The position numbers and the translations under genes were made by a program. DNA of 64,000 bases from Pseudisothecium myosuroides. Taxonomy: Eukaryota > Streptophyta > Bryopsida > Hypnales > Lembophyllaceae. The notes beneath the pieces were generated by a model. It saw nothing but the letters and a program-made list of their open reading frames with translations, made no database searches and was not told the origin of the DNA. Each line of letters begins with the position of its first letter. Position 1 is the first letter of the stretch. Of this stretch, positions 45,401-58,219 are shown piece by piece. The DNA lies in assembly GCA_951799445.1 (NCBI GenBank), contig OX637291.1, positions 9,922,501 through 9,986,500 on the forward strand. Direction: 5' to 3'.

Positions 45401-48209
45401 TCTGATTTACAGTAAACTTTTGGACGGATATCAGGCTGTTTTATAGTTGAAGTCAACGATGCTGAGTTGTTGTTTTGTCGTTGGAATGACAGAAACTGGA
45501 CCTGAAACAGCAGTCGGGCTTGTCAAGCATGGCTTTGCATTGCAATCGGCTACAAGTTGTAGATCTTTCCGAGTGTGAATCCCTGACAGACCTAGTTTGC
45601 AACGTTTTCAGCGAAGGAGGCGGCTGCCCAAAGCTGAATACTTTGATTCTTGACAATTGTGATGTATACATCTTCCCACATTCTGGTCATTGTGCTGGTT
45701 TATTTCTTCTGTTCACTTTTTGAAGGACTCAGTGACAGCACAAATTAACATACATATAAAAATATTCTTTATGATTTTGTGACAAGATTTTGGTCGTGCA
45801 GGGCTTGGTGAAAGTGAAGCTTTCCACTTCCTCTCTGGGAAAGCTCTCGCTGATCGGATGCAAAAAAGTTACCACACTTGAGCTATCTTGTCCTGGTCTT
45901 CAGCACCTTCACCTGGATGGCTGTGACCGTCTGATTGATGCCTCCTTTGCTCCAGTGGGATTACTGTCTCTGAACCTTGGCATCTGCCCCCATTTGACAA
46001 ATCTGGTCATCAAGGCTGAACAGATGACGGGCTTGGATTTGCGGGGTTGTGGCCTACTTTCCCAAGCTTCCATCGATTGTCCCAATCTATCGTCTTTAGA
46101 CGCCTCGTATTGCAGGTACAAGAATATCCTGTAATCAAGATTATTTCCGTATCATCTCCTTTAGCTTCTTATGTCCTTGCAGTTTTTGCGATGATTTTGC
46201 GGCTTAGCTAATCAGTTCACCTGTGGTTTTGACAGTCGATTGGGTGACGAGTGCTTGAACACCACAACCTCTGCTTGCCCAGCAATACAAACTCTTGTCT
46301 TGGCTGCATGCTTCTCAGTAGGCCCTGCAGGGCTCTTAGGATTGAAGAAGCTGGTTGATTTAACGACGCTGGACCTTTCGTACACTTTTCTTACCGATCT
46401 GTCACCAATGTTTGAAGCCTGTCCCCGACTGAAGGTATTTACATTCCCTCGTTTTTTATTGGTATCATTGGTATCAAGGTGTTGCATCATTGCACCACAA
46501 TTGGTTTTTCGCTATTTGACAAGTTGGATAGGACAGACACAAATGAAGGATATGCAAGTTTCCGCATTATGTTTCACCTTATAAGCTCTTCCAGGGCTCA
46601 TAGTACAGTTCCTCGACATGAGTTTTAGCTGAAGTTGCTTGTATGGATTTTCTGGGGGCTTGCATTCAGGTCTTGAGATTATCTGCGTGCAAGTATCTTG
46701 AGGAATCAGCTCTGGATGCTTTGCATGGTGGCAAGAAGCTTCCCGAACTTGAAGAGCTTGATATTTCATATGGGAGCTTAGGTCGGAGGGCCATCGAAGG
46801 TGTTCTTGCTCATTGCCCACACCTGGTTCACATTAGCCTCAATGGCTGTGCAAATGTGACGGATCATTTATGGGCGCATCTTTCTTCCCCGACGGAAGCT
46901 CTGGAACCCATTGATGTGATGGACACTCAAAGCGAGGTTTCAACGGACTTTGTCGGGGAGCAGAGTGATCCTCCCATCAATCTCAACATGGCTGATTGTG
47001 CACTGCAGCCAGTTGTTGGAAAAGGGAGTGGTGCTCAGGCTTCCACCTCTGACCGAGCACTACAGAACTTGAGTTGTGTTGGCTGCCAAAATGTTCGCTC
47101 TGTTCGTATAGTGGCAGAGACTTGCCCTCATCTCTCTACTATCAACTTGTCTCTCTCTAACAATATCCGGGAGATTCATCTTGCGTGCCTGAACCTCGTG
47201 TCACTCAATTTGAGGTAAATATCATGTGTCTACTCAGGGATTTCTTCCGTGATCATATCGTTTTGGCTTGGAATGTTGTTTATAGTGATTACATATGAGA
47301 TGTACCAACAGTTTTCATGTTTCACTTTCTTCTGCAAGCATTAGAACTAGAGAAGAACTGTAGAATACTTGTTGACTTGCACGATCTCCTTATAGAAAGC
47401 ATTCCTGCCTAGTAATTGTAGTGAAATGGTTTTGGAAACAAGGTTTTGTTCTGATGATTTGAACTTGTTTGTGGGCTCCTCAGTAACTGTGCTGCTCTCT
47501 TTCTGCTCCAATTGGACTGTCCTCGCCTCATCACTCTGTCTCTCCACGTAAGTTGTTCAAGTTTTTTGTCTTTCGATTTTATTACAGTGATTAGTAAAAC
47601 GAGAAAATCACAAAGTCTCATGTTCAGCTTTTGAAGCAGTTCGAGTCATTGATATCTGATTCAATTTTCTTGCTGATTTATCTGCTAACAATCAATGACC
47701 TGATGGTGTCTCTAGGCATGTGGAATCGAGTCTCAGATGCTCAAGGTTGCCCTTCAGAGCTGTACTATGCTAGAGACTCTAGATCTTCGAAGTTGTACCA
47801 AGGTATGGCAAAGTCCTTGGCTGCTGTTTTGTTTATATTTCCTGGGTCTCCATTGTCCAACGGTCGTCTGATCATGTTTTTGCGCAATCTTACTGCATTG
47901 ATTGGTAAATGCGACTAGGGGTTTCATGGTTGGAAGTTGCTTTCTGGTTGACACTTTTCATTTGAGGCTAAACTTAGTTGTGAGGTGCTTGCATTCTTCT
48001 TTCTTAGATGTGGGGTTCTCCATTGTACTTCTTCCTTGAAATTTGTGCTAATAATTTAATCTTAGATGTCGACATGGCTGACCTGGTAGTGTGGACTGCA
48101 GATTATCGCTGCTGATTTGGCCCCTATTCGTGGTCTCTGCCCCAATATCAAACGCCTATATACCACCATCCCTCCCGAATACCGGCTGCTTCCATTCCCG
48201 AACCTCTAA
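39435..48209 (+). CDS. FBL15: F-box/LRR protein, FBL15 (SLOMO) type
   Basis: F-box/leucine-rich-repeat protein, expected to be the substrate-binding subunit of an SCF ubiquitin ligase. Its Arabidopsis counterpart, SLOW MOTION, affects auxin homeostasis and leaf initiation at the shoot apex. Coding exons: 39435-39929, 40250-40443, 40848-41109, 41287-41419, 41612-41714, 42306-42506, 43046-43316, 43776-43874, 44236-44324, 44947-45046, 45493-45663, 45802-46115, 46236-46434, 46670-47214, 47484-47547, 47716-47802, 48102-48209. They join in phase with GT-AG sites into 1144 codons and TAA. The F-box lies at about residues 307-350 (LTDDLLLKVFSFLDHV, VCRQWRAASAHEDFW). About 770 residues of Cys-rich LRRs follow (CPRLTSLDVSSCHKLSDAGV; SLNLGICPHLTNL). 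The N-terminus is about 100 residues or more longer than my recollection of SLOMO (about 940 aa) and has a 12-residue tandem repeat. The start is the first in-frame ATG after the 39390 acceptor. Confidence 0.93.
39694..39765 (+). repeat. In-frame 36-bp tandem duplication in FBL15 exon 1
   Basis: GTGACACCGTTCTCTCGG occurs twice 36 bp apart, giving SDTVLSDYVSFA followed by SDTVLSGYVSFA. The copies differ by few bases, so the duplication is young relative to the gene. It lies in the low-complexity N-terminal region, ahead of the F-box. Confidence 0.85.
41940..42112. mobile_element. Intronic MITE in FBL15
   Basis: GTGCGTTTACACCAAGGGGG opens and CCTCGGTGTGAATGTAC closes an approximately 170-bp segment; the ends pair inversely over about 29 bases with mismatches. 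A nested GACTATCTTA/TTAAGATATC pairing continues inwards. It lies between coding exons 5 and 6 (41714 and 42306) and leaves both splice sites intact. No open frame. Confidence 0.6.
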
Positions 48210-49420
48210 TGACCAAGTCTGGGTCCGCATGATGTGGTTATAATCCATTGTCCACAACAACTGAGGTGCAGCCTTTGTACAAGTAATTTTGTTTAAACTA
48301 TCTCAAGACCAGTTATGAAATTAGTTAGGAACATTCCTGCGAAGCTTATATTTTTTTCGGAACCTTGATTTTGTCGGATACGAGTGCTAGTGGGCTGGTG
48401 AGACCGGAACCGTATGATTAAATTCTTAGTTTATAAACGAGACAGTTGAGAGCTATTTTGTATTTCTCTTCCTTTCAATCTTTTCCTCCATGTACATCTT
48501 TTTATTTTTCTGTGAGCAGCGTCTCTCATTATGTACCCTATGAACTGAAGGGTGCTTGAAAACGAGCAACTGGATACTTAACGCGTTACAAGTATGCCGA
48601 TTAGAAGTGCCGCCTTTGGAGTCGACTCATAAATACCTTGTAGCATTGTTAAGGCTTGTAGAGCTGTCATGCTCTTGCTAAGTCTGTACATCCTGATCCA
48701 ATCCGTGAGTTAGCGTGGCAGTTTAGGTTTACGCTTACAACTCAACTTAGAGCGTGCCAAACTGCTGAAAAATAATGTTCATGTTCTGTGATTGGACTCA
48801 TCTTCACCTTTTCAACATTGAAGATTGACCTTCCTCTAATTAGCTGAGAATTGAGAGATGGGGTTTCAAGTACCCATCACTTTTGAGTGCTTCCTGCATT
48901 GTAGTGGGCTCAAAATGGAACATATTCACTCGTAACTATTCCAACGTGCACAAATAGAAAGCCTTCAAAGTGGTTAGTATTACATGTACAGTACAGGAAG
49001 CAACTTTGAGAACTTTGAGTGATAGAACCCATAAATACATTAAATGGTTTCCCTACCTTTGTAAACCAAACCACTGCAATGATGTCAAAGAAACATCATA
49101 AGTCATTAAGTTAAACATGCCTATTACCAAGCAGATTTGCTATCCAAGTACTTTGGAGAAGCTAGTTGTCAACTCACATATTTTTTAAAGATGAATTTTC
49201 TGATATTTTTCAAAGTTTGTTGGGATTAAATTGATAAAGTATCTCATGATGCTAAAGGTTTGCCAAGATTGTGGCACTAGATGGATGACTTGACACAAAT
49301 GGGAGGGTCCAGTAGGGTAGGATCCAATAGTAGGGTCCAGTAGAGGTGGGTGACATCATTGGGTTGTTCTACCTTATAAGTGATCATGTGATTTTATTTA
49401 CAAAATAATGATGGGATAAC
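48210..49420 (+). other. 3' UTR and downstream flank of FBL15
   Basis: The likely 3' UTR follows TAA at 48209. No polyadenylation site can be fixed. A small tandem of GGGTCCAGTAG-like units lies at about 49305-49350. Otherwise nothing was recognised before the transporter gene. Confidence 0.35.
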
Positions 49421-50029
49421 CCCATTTCATCCGGAGGTAAAATTTTCAGACAAGCTTGCATACTGTAGAATATCACCAGGTCGGGACCTTCTCAGTGTGA
49501 AGAATTTTCTCTTCTGCTGAAGAACACCCGCTCCGGGCTTCACTACTTTGCATACGCTAATCTGCCATATATTTACAGGATTTACATGTAGGGATTTACC
49601 AAAATATGTGGCAACGAACACTACTAAAATACGCTGCTTCACATTAAATGTCTGGTTACCCTCCACACTAAACGGTTATAGTCGACAGAATTGGCCACCT
49701 CCCACCTGAGATGAGCCCAAGATTATGCACAAAAGAATCTGGACTCTTTTTCCAACGGTGTCGAGGCAGCTCCTCAAGAATGTAATGTCTCCAATGTTTC
49801 GGGTGAAACTTCATAATGTTGAGGTTCTGAATTGGAATAGGAAGTCGTGTGTCACAGTAGCAATCACAAGCGCAAGAACGAGATCAAATCCATACGTTCA
49901 ATATCATCATAATCAATTAGAAATACCCAGGTTTTCAAACTTCACAAGCATTATGGATTGAGCAATGGCAAACATTTCAGAACACAGAAACAATGGAGAA
50001 AATTTTCAAAGTTCGGCAGAGAAGTTCTC

Positions 50030-53000
50030 TTACGATAGTAAAGGCTCGACCAAGAGAGAAGTTGGCTTTGTGTTATCTGCAGAGAGTTCTTTCACATGCT
50101 TTGGGATTTGAAGTGAAAGAGATTTCAAACGTAGACCTTCTCTCGTTCCCCAAATCACAAGAAATAAGCCAATGAGAATTGAAGATGCTCCAAGTAAACT
50201 GCAACAGACACCAAGTGTTATTCTTATGCCACAATCTGAAAAAAGGCATGATCTCAAAGAAAGCAATTGTTTCATTACTTTATGAAGCTGGTTACTGCTT
50301 CCAGCTTCATAAAGCTTTATAAAGCTTGCAATAAACTGTAGGCTACACTGGACTTTACATCATGCTTTATACCTTGATGTATACGTTTTACTTGTACCAA
50401 AATTTCCAGTGTGTTGAGGACTAAATCATACCTGGCTTTACGCTAACCCATCTTGCTTCAAGTTTGGCTACTAATTGAAATTGAAATTCAAGCTAAAGCT
50501 CAAAAATCTGATAATAATTAGTTTCATCACAGTAATTCCATTATTTCGTGAAGCTAGAAGTGAGAACATAGAAGAGCACTACGCCAACAATGCTCAGAAT
50601 AGGGCTAATAATCCTGGCATCAGTCAGGAAGATAATACAATGGACTCACTAAATCATACCTGCCCATAAAAAACGCAGTATTGAGGAAGATGACACCAAA
50701 GACCGTGGAGAATATGTTATGCACTGGAGTGTAGGCCGCAATTAAAACTGGGCCACTTTGGTGATTTGCCCATGCGGCCAAAAAGAGGCAAAACCCTGAC
50801 GCTACCATTCCCTGCAGATTACAATAGAGCATATCATAATATTCTTTAGAGGGGCCCTGCTGCACCCAAAAACCGAATCGATCATTTTGATTCTATCAAA
50901 TGTGTAGCTAAAATTTGAATGCTGGCTGGCTTGCTTTCTTGCCCTTGATAACACAGAGCCAATAGAAATTGCTTCTCAAAGGCAAGGGTGATAAAGAATG
51001 CTACAATAGAGTGAAACTGAGCTATGGCTGTCTTAATTAGAAGCGGACTGCCCAAGACATACAGTAGCCGATTGCATTAATCTTAACGTGAATAAGCTGT
51101 TGGGGATATGTGCGATGACTTATCAACTCTTGCTGTAGAAAACATAATTGAAGATAAGTCTTACGTCAATATACACATAAAATTCACCAAAGACTTACCG
51201 AATATATGACTGCAACGAGGTCTGGTCCAGGGGATAGAATCCACGCTGAGGCGTCCTTCACCCTGAAAAAAGCGGTGGTTGCAAACATGGGAGTCCCTAG
51301 CAGAGTTGTCATGGACATCAATGTGAAAGGAGCAGGAAATCTTTTCAGTGCTGGAGTCTGCAATACTAACCGCAAATGGAGCATTAACAGCGTATTAAAT
51401 CGAGAACGACTAGCTCATATCGTCGTTACTCCCAAGGGTTTCAAAATGATGAGAAAAATTGGAAGATAGAAACAATGCCATCTTATTAAACGGTCCTGAT
51501 TCATTCCAGAAGAGACGCTTTGCATTCAGAAGCTGACAACTAAAATTGAAGAACAAATCAGATACACAAATCATGTTGAACAAGAAAAATTCTAAGGTTT
51601 TGATAGTGGCAAGGGCAGAGGGGAACCTGTAAGTTGATGAACGAGCCACAACATATGCTACAGGAAAGCAGGCAGAGTGCACCAAGTCTCCACGTGTCGA
51701 TTCCCAATTCTTGCAAAGCAGAGAACAAAGCAACATCAGGAGGAGGAGACATGGGTTGAGGATCTCCGAAAATGACAGGGCCCTTGTACAGAGTCAGAAT
51801 GGTGGCTCCAGTGAAGCAGGATAAAATGCCCAGCACTTTGGCTTGTCCATCTCTCTTATCAAGGGAAACTTCTTCGACCCTGACAGCATAACATGCAAAT
51901 TCTTAGTAATCAGCCCGTTTCCTTGTGAAAATTCGCAAGTTTACCGCCCCATACTTGAACCCCAATTCTTGTTAGTGCTCTCGTCCCTGACCACAGAAAA
52001 TTTAGCTCCAAACACCTTCAAGTACATACATATATATATATACACATATATATATATACTCTGTTGCAATGTAATGGTACCAAAAAGGCATCATCAAGCT
52101 GCAAGGTTTCATTGAAAAGATGCTTGGATGTCAATAGGGTTTAGCAAGAACAAATGCATGCAAAATTGTGCTGATGAGATCGTGACACAGTTAGCATTTA
52201 ATACAAGAGATAAATACATACGCCTATACCAGAAACTTACGGTCTGAAGCTCAGCAAAAGAGATGGAGTTACACAACTTCGTAGAACTTACCGGAAAATC
52301 ACTGCTATGAGGATTCCCCAGACTGGAATGCAATTCATCATGATCGCAGAAAATATCACGTTTGTGTATTGCAATCCAAATAGGAAAAATGTCTGCTGCA
52401 AGTATACTCTGCAGATTTAACAGGTTACTCAGATGAGTTTCAAAATCAACACGTGTCTGACTGTAGCTGAGGAGTCCTAGTACAATACCAAAAGAAAGTG
52501 CAGGATTATTACGACCTTACTACAATCCACGAAATGGGCATCAACAGATACAAACTGCCAACAGTATTGTTTAGCGGTGTGAAATTACTGTTAATTTAAT
52601 GTCAACGAAGCATCATATCAACTTAATAGCTACCAATGTAATTTCAATTCAACCCCAACGATACGATGTGGCTTTAATAATGTATTTGCAGAAATATACG
52701 CTTGCCACAGCCAAAATGATATAAATTGAAGATGCCACCTCCTAAGAATCTTAGACCAGAATTGTTTCATGAGCCAAATCGTGTGAACCTCTTACAAATC
52801 TAAAAGGAAAAAGGAAGACAAAGGGTATGGACATACCCAACAATTGCCATCGCCACGACAAACCCTGCAACTTCAAGCGTCATCTTCGGCCAGTGTTCCC
52901 TGCCATCCCCAGCAAAATAGCTTTAACCCTAAAAAATCATGCTCATGCAATGCAACGTATTAATCGAGAACATGAACCTTAACAGAAAACCAAGCCCTTC

Positions 53001-53498
53001 ACAGATCTTCTAAGGTAGGGAAACACCCCAAACCCCAAACCACATACACCGCCAAAAAAAAACTTAGACATTGGAAACTTACAAATTAACAGGATGTAAT
53101 CCACCTAAACACGAATTTTACTACGGTACTGGTATTAGGTCATCCCCAAGAAAACTTCAAACCTTCATAACTTTCACATACGGTATCCAAGTAACCCATT
53201 CTTTGCTGCGTTGAAATCCTCTTTCATTTCCCAACAAGAATTGAACAGGTTAAAATTCAACCAGTCTATGTCTACAACTGAAACCCATGGAGAATTGAGG
53301 TAGCAACCTCTCAAAGACCGACGCATAGAGAAAGAGGGTGAGGCATCCAATGCCATCCCGATAAGTGGAAAACAGAAAAGGATCCACCCCCCCACTCAAG
53401 GAGGCTTTGGCGAGCACGAAATAGCCGCCATAGCCAGCGCCCACCAGCATCATCGCCAAATGCACCTTGCCTCTCTCAAACCACTCCCAAAACACCAT
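50030..53498 (-). CDS. WAT1-related (MtN21/EamA family) membrane transporter
   Basis: Predicted ten-helix transporter of the plant drug/metabolite family; Arabidopsis WAT1 exports auxin from the vacuole, other members move amino acids, so the substrate is unknown here. Exons on the minus strand: 53498-53308, 52899-52837, 52408-52292, 51879-51627, 51357-51199, 50811-50660, 50451-50432, 50235-50030, totalling 387 codons with stop (386 aa, normal for the family). Hallmarks: GAGYGGYFVLAKASLSGGV in helix 1, GVYLQQTFFLFGLQYTN, TGATILTLYKGP, SGPVLIAAYTPVHNIFSTVF and LGASSILIGLFLVIWGTREG. The 20-nt exon is tentative: it restores phase between exon 6 and the last exon, and its donor repeats the exon 6 donor (CAG|gtatgattta). 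Intron 1 holds a family Q repeat. It converges tail to tail with FBL15. Confidence 0.9.
52023..52062. repeat. (AT)n/(AC) microsatellite in a transporter intron
   Basis: ACATATATATATATACACAT then ATATATATATATAC, located between exons 3 and 4 of the transporter. Short dinucleotide repeat, probably polymorphic. Confidence 0.85.
53120..53280 (-). repeat. Dispersed repeat family Q, copy E (intronic)
   Basis: CCTTCATAACTTTCACATAC, GTATCCAAGTAACCCATTCT and CTCTTTCATTTCCCAACAAG match the inverse of copy A. It lies in transporter intron 1 (52900-53307), just downstream of the exon 1 donor in transcription order. Confidence 0.55.
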
Positions 53499-53960
53499 CT
53501 TTTCGCAAATTCACTAACAAGAGTCCCCTCTCAAAGTTCAGATGCGGGTGCTTCCGAACTTCAGCCAATGCACAGAATGAAAGGCAAGCAAGCAAACCGG
53601 GATCACGGTTTCTTCTGGCATGGGGTGGATCTGCAGTACAATTGCGTAGAGCCGAAGATAATGACGAAAACTCCAAAGGTGTTGATATATTCTCGGCTAC
53701 AGTACTGTACAGTACAGTACAGTACATGACAAAGCGTGTAGCCTTAGATTTGGCAATAATGTTTGGAAGTAGAGGCACGGGATCAATTATGTAGCTTGGG
53801 ACTTACGTTGGATTTGTAAGCTTCAAGGAGTTCATTGCCCCATGATGTTTGCCATGGAAGTGGTGCCGCTCCTCCTGTTTCTTTTACGTTTCCGCCTCGT
53901 GGTCGTTGCTTGCATGGACCAGTTCAGTCTGTGTTCTTCTGCAAGAAATTGGCCAGTACG
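53499..53960 (-). promoter_or_regulatory. Likely 5' UTR/promoter of the WAT1-related gene
   Basis: Sequence directly upstream of the transporter ATG. It contains a short (GTACA)n run at about 53698-53728 and no recognised gene. Transcription start not determinable. Confidence 0.35.
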
Positions 53961-54549
53961 TCTGTACTGCACTGTAGCACACCATAGTCGTGAACAGGGC
54001 AAGCTTTAAAACGTGAGGTTCAGTTCTTCTGGACTTTGGAAAACATGGACGCATGGAATCTTGAATCAGTGTGGTTTAGACTGACAGAGGGAAGTTCACG
54101 TTCTGACGTAAGTACACCTAAAATCCACAGAATAAGCAATTCAGCATGCTTATGCACCTTGAGTGGACAGGATTCCTTCATGGACATCTAGAAAACAACG
54201 TAAATCCACGCGCAAGTGGACCCAAAGAAAACATGTGGGGTTCCAAGAAGTTGAGGGTGGGTCATGCGTTGGCCAATCATCTGCGTGTGACCCAAGCTTA
54301 CATTGTGTCACTTTTGGGTGTTTTCGTGCCCACTTTGGTGTTGGTTTATTGTCCACAATGGGTGCATCTACGAAGTTGTTTTCAAAAATTCATTTTATAT
54401 TCATACAAAGTCGGAAAAATATGAAACTAATTTTCTTGGATTCCTAACCTAGTTCCTAACAAGTGCACATACTTTTTTTTTCTCTATGCACCCTCTAGAT
54501 CAAGAGATCCAAAACAAATGGCCTATTTAGGTGTCTCTACCTTATATAT

Positions 54550-54568
54550 ATTAGTAGTAGTAGTAGTT
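54550..54568. repeat. (AGT)n trinucleotide run
   Basis: TTAGTAGTAGTAGTAGTTT, a five-unit triplet repeat. Confidence 0.8.
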
Positions 54569-54779
54569 TGCCATGTGCCGTTGCCATAGCCAAAATATAA
54601 GTAAGAGTAATTTTTTCATTTTTTCATTCATAATTTTTTTGAAATTCAATAACTTTCACACCGTTGGTCCCAATGCCACAAAACAAAACCTGTGCACCCT
54701 TCCTCACCAAGTGCTTTCCGCCGGTATTAAGCACACCCCTGGGGGATGCACGGTCCGGGAGATCTTAACGTAACAAACA

Positions 54780-57700
54780 AAACAAACAAATAGCCAAACT
54801 TAAGGTATGGTTATTGAAAAAGGTTTTGTGGATTTTGTAGGTAGTCAAAAGGAAATAGTAGATTCTCTTAGAATGCATTTTTTGGACACCATATGACTAA
54901 ATTGTGAATTTTTGAAGTACTAAAAATTAGTGTTTAAAAAATTGACACTAGACTTTCATGAATAAGAGGGGTTTTTTAGATTATATTTTTGGTATTCAAA
55001 TTTTAAAAAATAATAATTTCAACTAAAATAATTAATAGTTTTAGTAAGAGGAAGAAGAGTCAAAGATTTACTATTGAGAGAGTACGGAATATATTTTAAG
55101 CAAAAATATGAAGATGTCAGTTTTGAGGAAGGTGTTGGTTTTAGGTATAGTTACCTTAGACTTTCCATAGATTGAGTGCTAAGGTTTCAAAAAAGTGAGA
55201 TTCTTAAAAAGCGGATTTCCCCCCCTCAAAATCCAAAGTATTTGTTCTCGGCTCCATTTTTTTAATAGAATGGTTCATCTTTTTGTGAAATTCATGTTCA
55301 AGACTTTCCATCACATTCCATCACTTTCCATCACATTCCATCACTTTCCATCAAGAAAAAAATTGCTTATTTAATAATTGCTTATAAAGTAGTTTTAAAG
55401 TAATAGAATTCATGTTTTAGCAAGAACATAAGGTTTTTGAACCTCATGGAAGGGAATCTTTTGTTTTCTATAAACAAAATTTTTTGTCAGTGTAGAAAAT
55501 TTTGAATTGAAGCTTGTCCATGAATAGTAGGCTAGTATCCAAAGAATGATCCTTAGGACAGTGATGTTGGAGACATGAAGGAACCCCAACCTTCTTATTC
55601 AAAAATGTTAGAGTGATTTGCCAAGGAAGAGGGTTAGATTTCATTTGGACTTGTGGATTCAATTCCTAATTTTTTTTCTTCAAGAAAATCTTGAAAACTT
55701 GTTGTTTAACACAAATGATTAAATATGAAAATTTTTAATTCATATTTTTAATTGAATGATTTGTAAGCAATCAAAAAATACTCTTTTTTTCATGAAATAA
55801 ATCTAGGGTTTCTTGGAAATGGCTAGATTAGCGTATGAGCTGCTCCTATTTTAGAAAATTGTTTAGTTATTTTAGCTTCTAGTCAATTCCACTAGGTGTT
55901 GAAGAATGGAAGTCAACATTGAAGCGACACATGTTGAAAACAGGGAGCCAAATTTACAAATTTTTCCCCTATTTGGAACTACTCCGATGTGATTGGTTTG
56001 CAATTGGATCATCCTTTGAGCAATGTTGGAGTAAAGAAGTCTTATGATGTCTTATATATTCAATTTTGACAATGTCCCCTAACTAGTCAACTCCAAGTAA
56101 TTCTCAACAAGAGATTTGTTAGTAGCAAGTGTTGTACAATTGTGAGTTAAATTCATCACCTTTGGTTGGTCAAAGGTTGCATTTTGATTTTCTTTGCAGT
56201 GATGAAATTGTTATATAGACTTTGGAACATGGTATTTGCTTTATTGTGTTCAAATTAGCTTTAGTTATTCTTGATCATATTGTGGAGAGTTGATTTCAAA
56301 TTTAATTTGGGACAAGTATATTTGAAACCTCCGGATTTATTTTGGGAAGGAAAAAGTATAAACTTAACCAAATATGAAATAAGGGACAACATTTTACATT
56401 TATCCACCAATATAAAAAATTTGGAAATTTTGTACTATGGGGTTCACAAGGATTAGATGAGCTGTAATCGTAGCCATGGATCAAGAGCTTATAGTGGAGA
56501 TGTTAGAGTCTCCATATTCCCTCCAAAGTATGTAAATTACGTAAAGAATATTTTCTAGTTAATGTAAAAGGTTGAAGGTAATTTTTTCCATGGACTACAT
56601 CAATCTTAGGCTGTTTTATTTATTTATTTGGTAGAGAACAAATTTAAGTCTTAAGGACCAAGAATTTGTCCACGCTTGCACAATTGTGGAGATATATCTT
56701 TAAATACAACTTAGAAAAAAAAATTACTTTCAAAGAAAATTTGTAAAATATGATCCGTAGACTTTTCTTATGAGGTTAGATCCCCTACTATTCTGACCAA
56801 TATTTTTTGATAAAATTTGAAACCAAAAATTGAAAATTCCTTCTAAACTTGATTATAGATTAAAAATTTGCATATATTTACAAATTCTTTTTTTGAATTC
56901 AAAATTTCAAGCTTTAATTATGGTGATCTTTTAATATTTGTACTTTTTAATTATTCAATTCATTTTTGAAGGGTCTCTTTTTGAATTAAAAAAGTTATAT
57001 TATGAGGTCAGACATATTATTATCCATAAGAGAAAAATGAGGACTCAAGAAGACCGTTTGATTGTGATTGACCAACACAAATACAATAAATATAAAAAGC
57101 ATAATTTATTTTAATTTATTTTTAATTTCTTATATTTGTTGTATTCACACTGCTGTTTGGAATCAAACATCTCTCTTGAGGCCCTTTTTTTTCTAATACC
57201 CTTGAAATACAAAAAATTCACAAAAGATAGTTGTAGAAATTTATGTCACATACATGTAAGAAAAATAACACAAAAATAGACAAACATACACATGGGATGA
57301 AAAAATAAAGATTCCATGCACTCAAGACATGTTTGCATTCATCTGCTATTCAAAATTTGAATATCTAATCCAATATAGGTTAAATATTCATTCCAAAAAC
57401 ACTTGAATTTTCCGTCATAATTGTCATCATGCAACATTCAAATCTTTGCAAGTGTTTTTCTTTGAATGGAAATGCAAGTATTGAATAAAAATTTCACTTT
57501 TTTGAGTAGTTGGAACCAACTGCAATCAGTTTGAGCTACTTTGAGGAGGCATAGTCTTTTTCATTGTTAAGGATGAAAAAGAAAACAAATATATAACAAC
57601 TTTGGTTTCATTGCAAGATGCACCTCCACCATGTTTATTGGGGACCAAGTCTCTTTCTTTGAGACTCATTCCAAAGTTCATGATATAATTCCCCCCAAAA

Positions 57701-57985
57701 GGTGCTCTAAGGTAGAAATACCTACAAGTAACACTTTTTTGGTCCTACTATTTCAAAGGTTGAGTAATCAAAAAATTTAATTAGATTATTAGCAAACTCA
57801 AGAGAAATGAAGTCCAGGTGGTTTTGTAATTTTTTGACACTTTAATAATATTTTACAAATTTTCAAAGTTGAAAACACCATATATCCTATATTTAACACT
57901 AGATTCACTTTGAATGAACACCCTTGGAACATGAATTGTCTCAACTTTCATTGGTTATTTCAAAAAACTCCTCACCTCTCATTGA
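54780..57985. other. AT-rich intergenic DNA, no gene recognised
   Basis: Contains a 10-bp tandem repeat (TTCCATCACA/TTCCATCACT, about 4.5 units, 55307-55352). No recognisable protein domain, RNA gene or bounded transposon. Confidence 0.4.
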
Positions 57986-57988
57986 TTA

Positions 57989-58215
57989 AAAGTTGTAAGG
58001 TAAAACAACCCATTACAGACAAAATGGGGAGTTTGCCCTCATGTCATTGCTGAAATTTTTTAATTTTTTTTCCACATAAAGACAAGTGGTAGAAATGGCG
58101 ATAGCAATTGAAATTATATTTCTTTGACAAAGTGTGAATTTGTTATGAATTTTTGAAGTGTTCAGCCCATGTGGCCTAAAAGAGTCTCTAGACTACCCCA
58201 AAACATGAAAAAATT
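57989..58215 (-). mobile_element. Half copy of the TTAAGGTA-end element
   Basis: Starts TAAGGTAAAACAACCCATTA and continues GGGGAGTTTGCCCTCATG, CAGCCCATGTGGCCTAAAAG and CTAGACTACCCCAAAACATG. These match the inverse of 36825-37033. The other terminus is missing, so it is truncated. Confidence 0.7.
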
Positions 58216-58219
58216 CATT

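Noticed and set aside
54660..54775. GC-rich patch around CCCCTGGGGGATGCACGG
   Set aside because: It could suggest an RNA gene, but no tRNA fold, snoRNA boxes or repeats were found.
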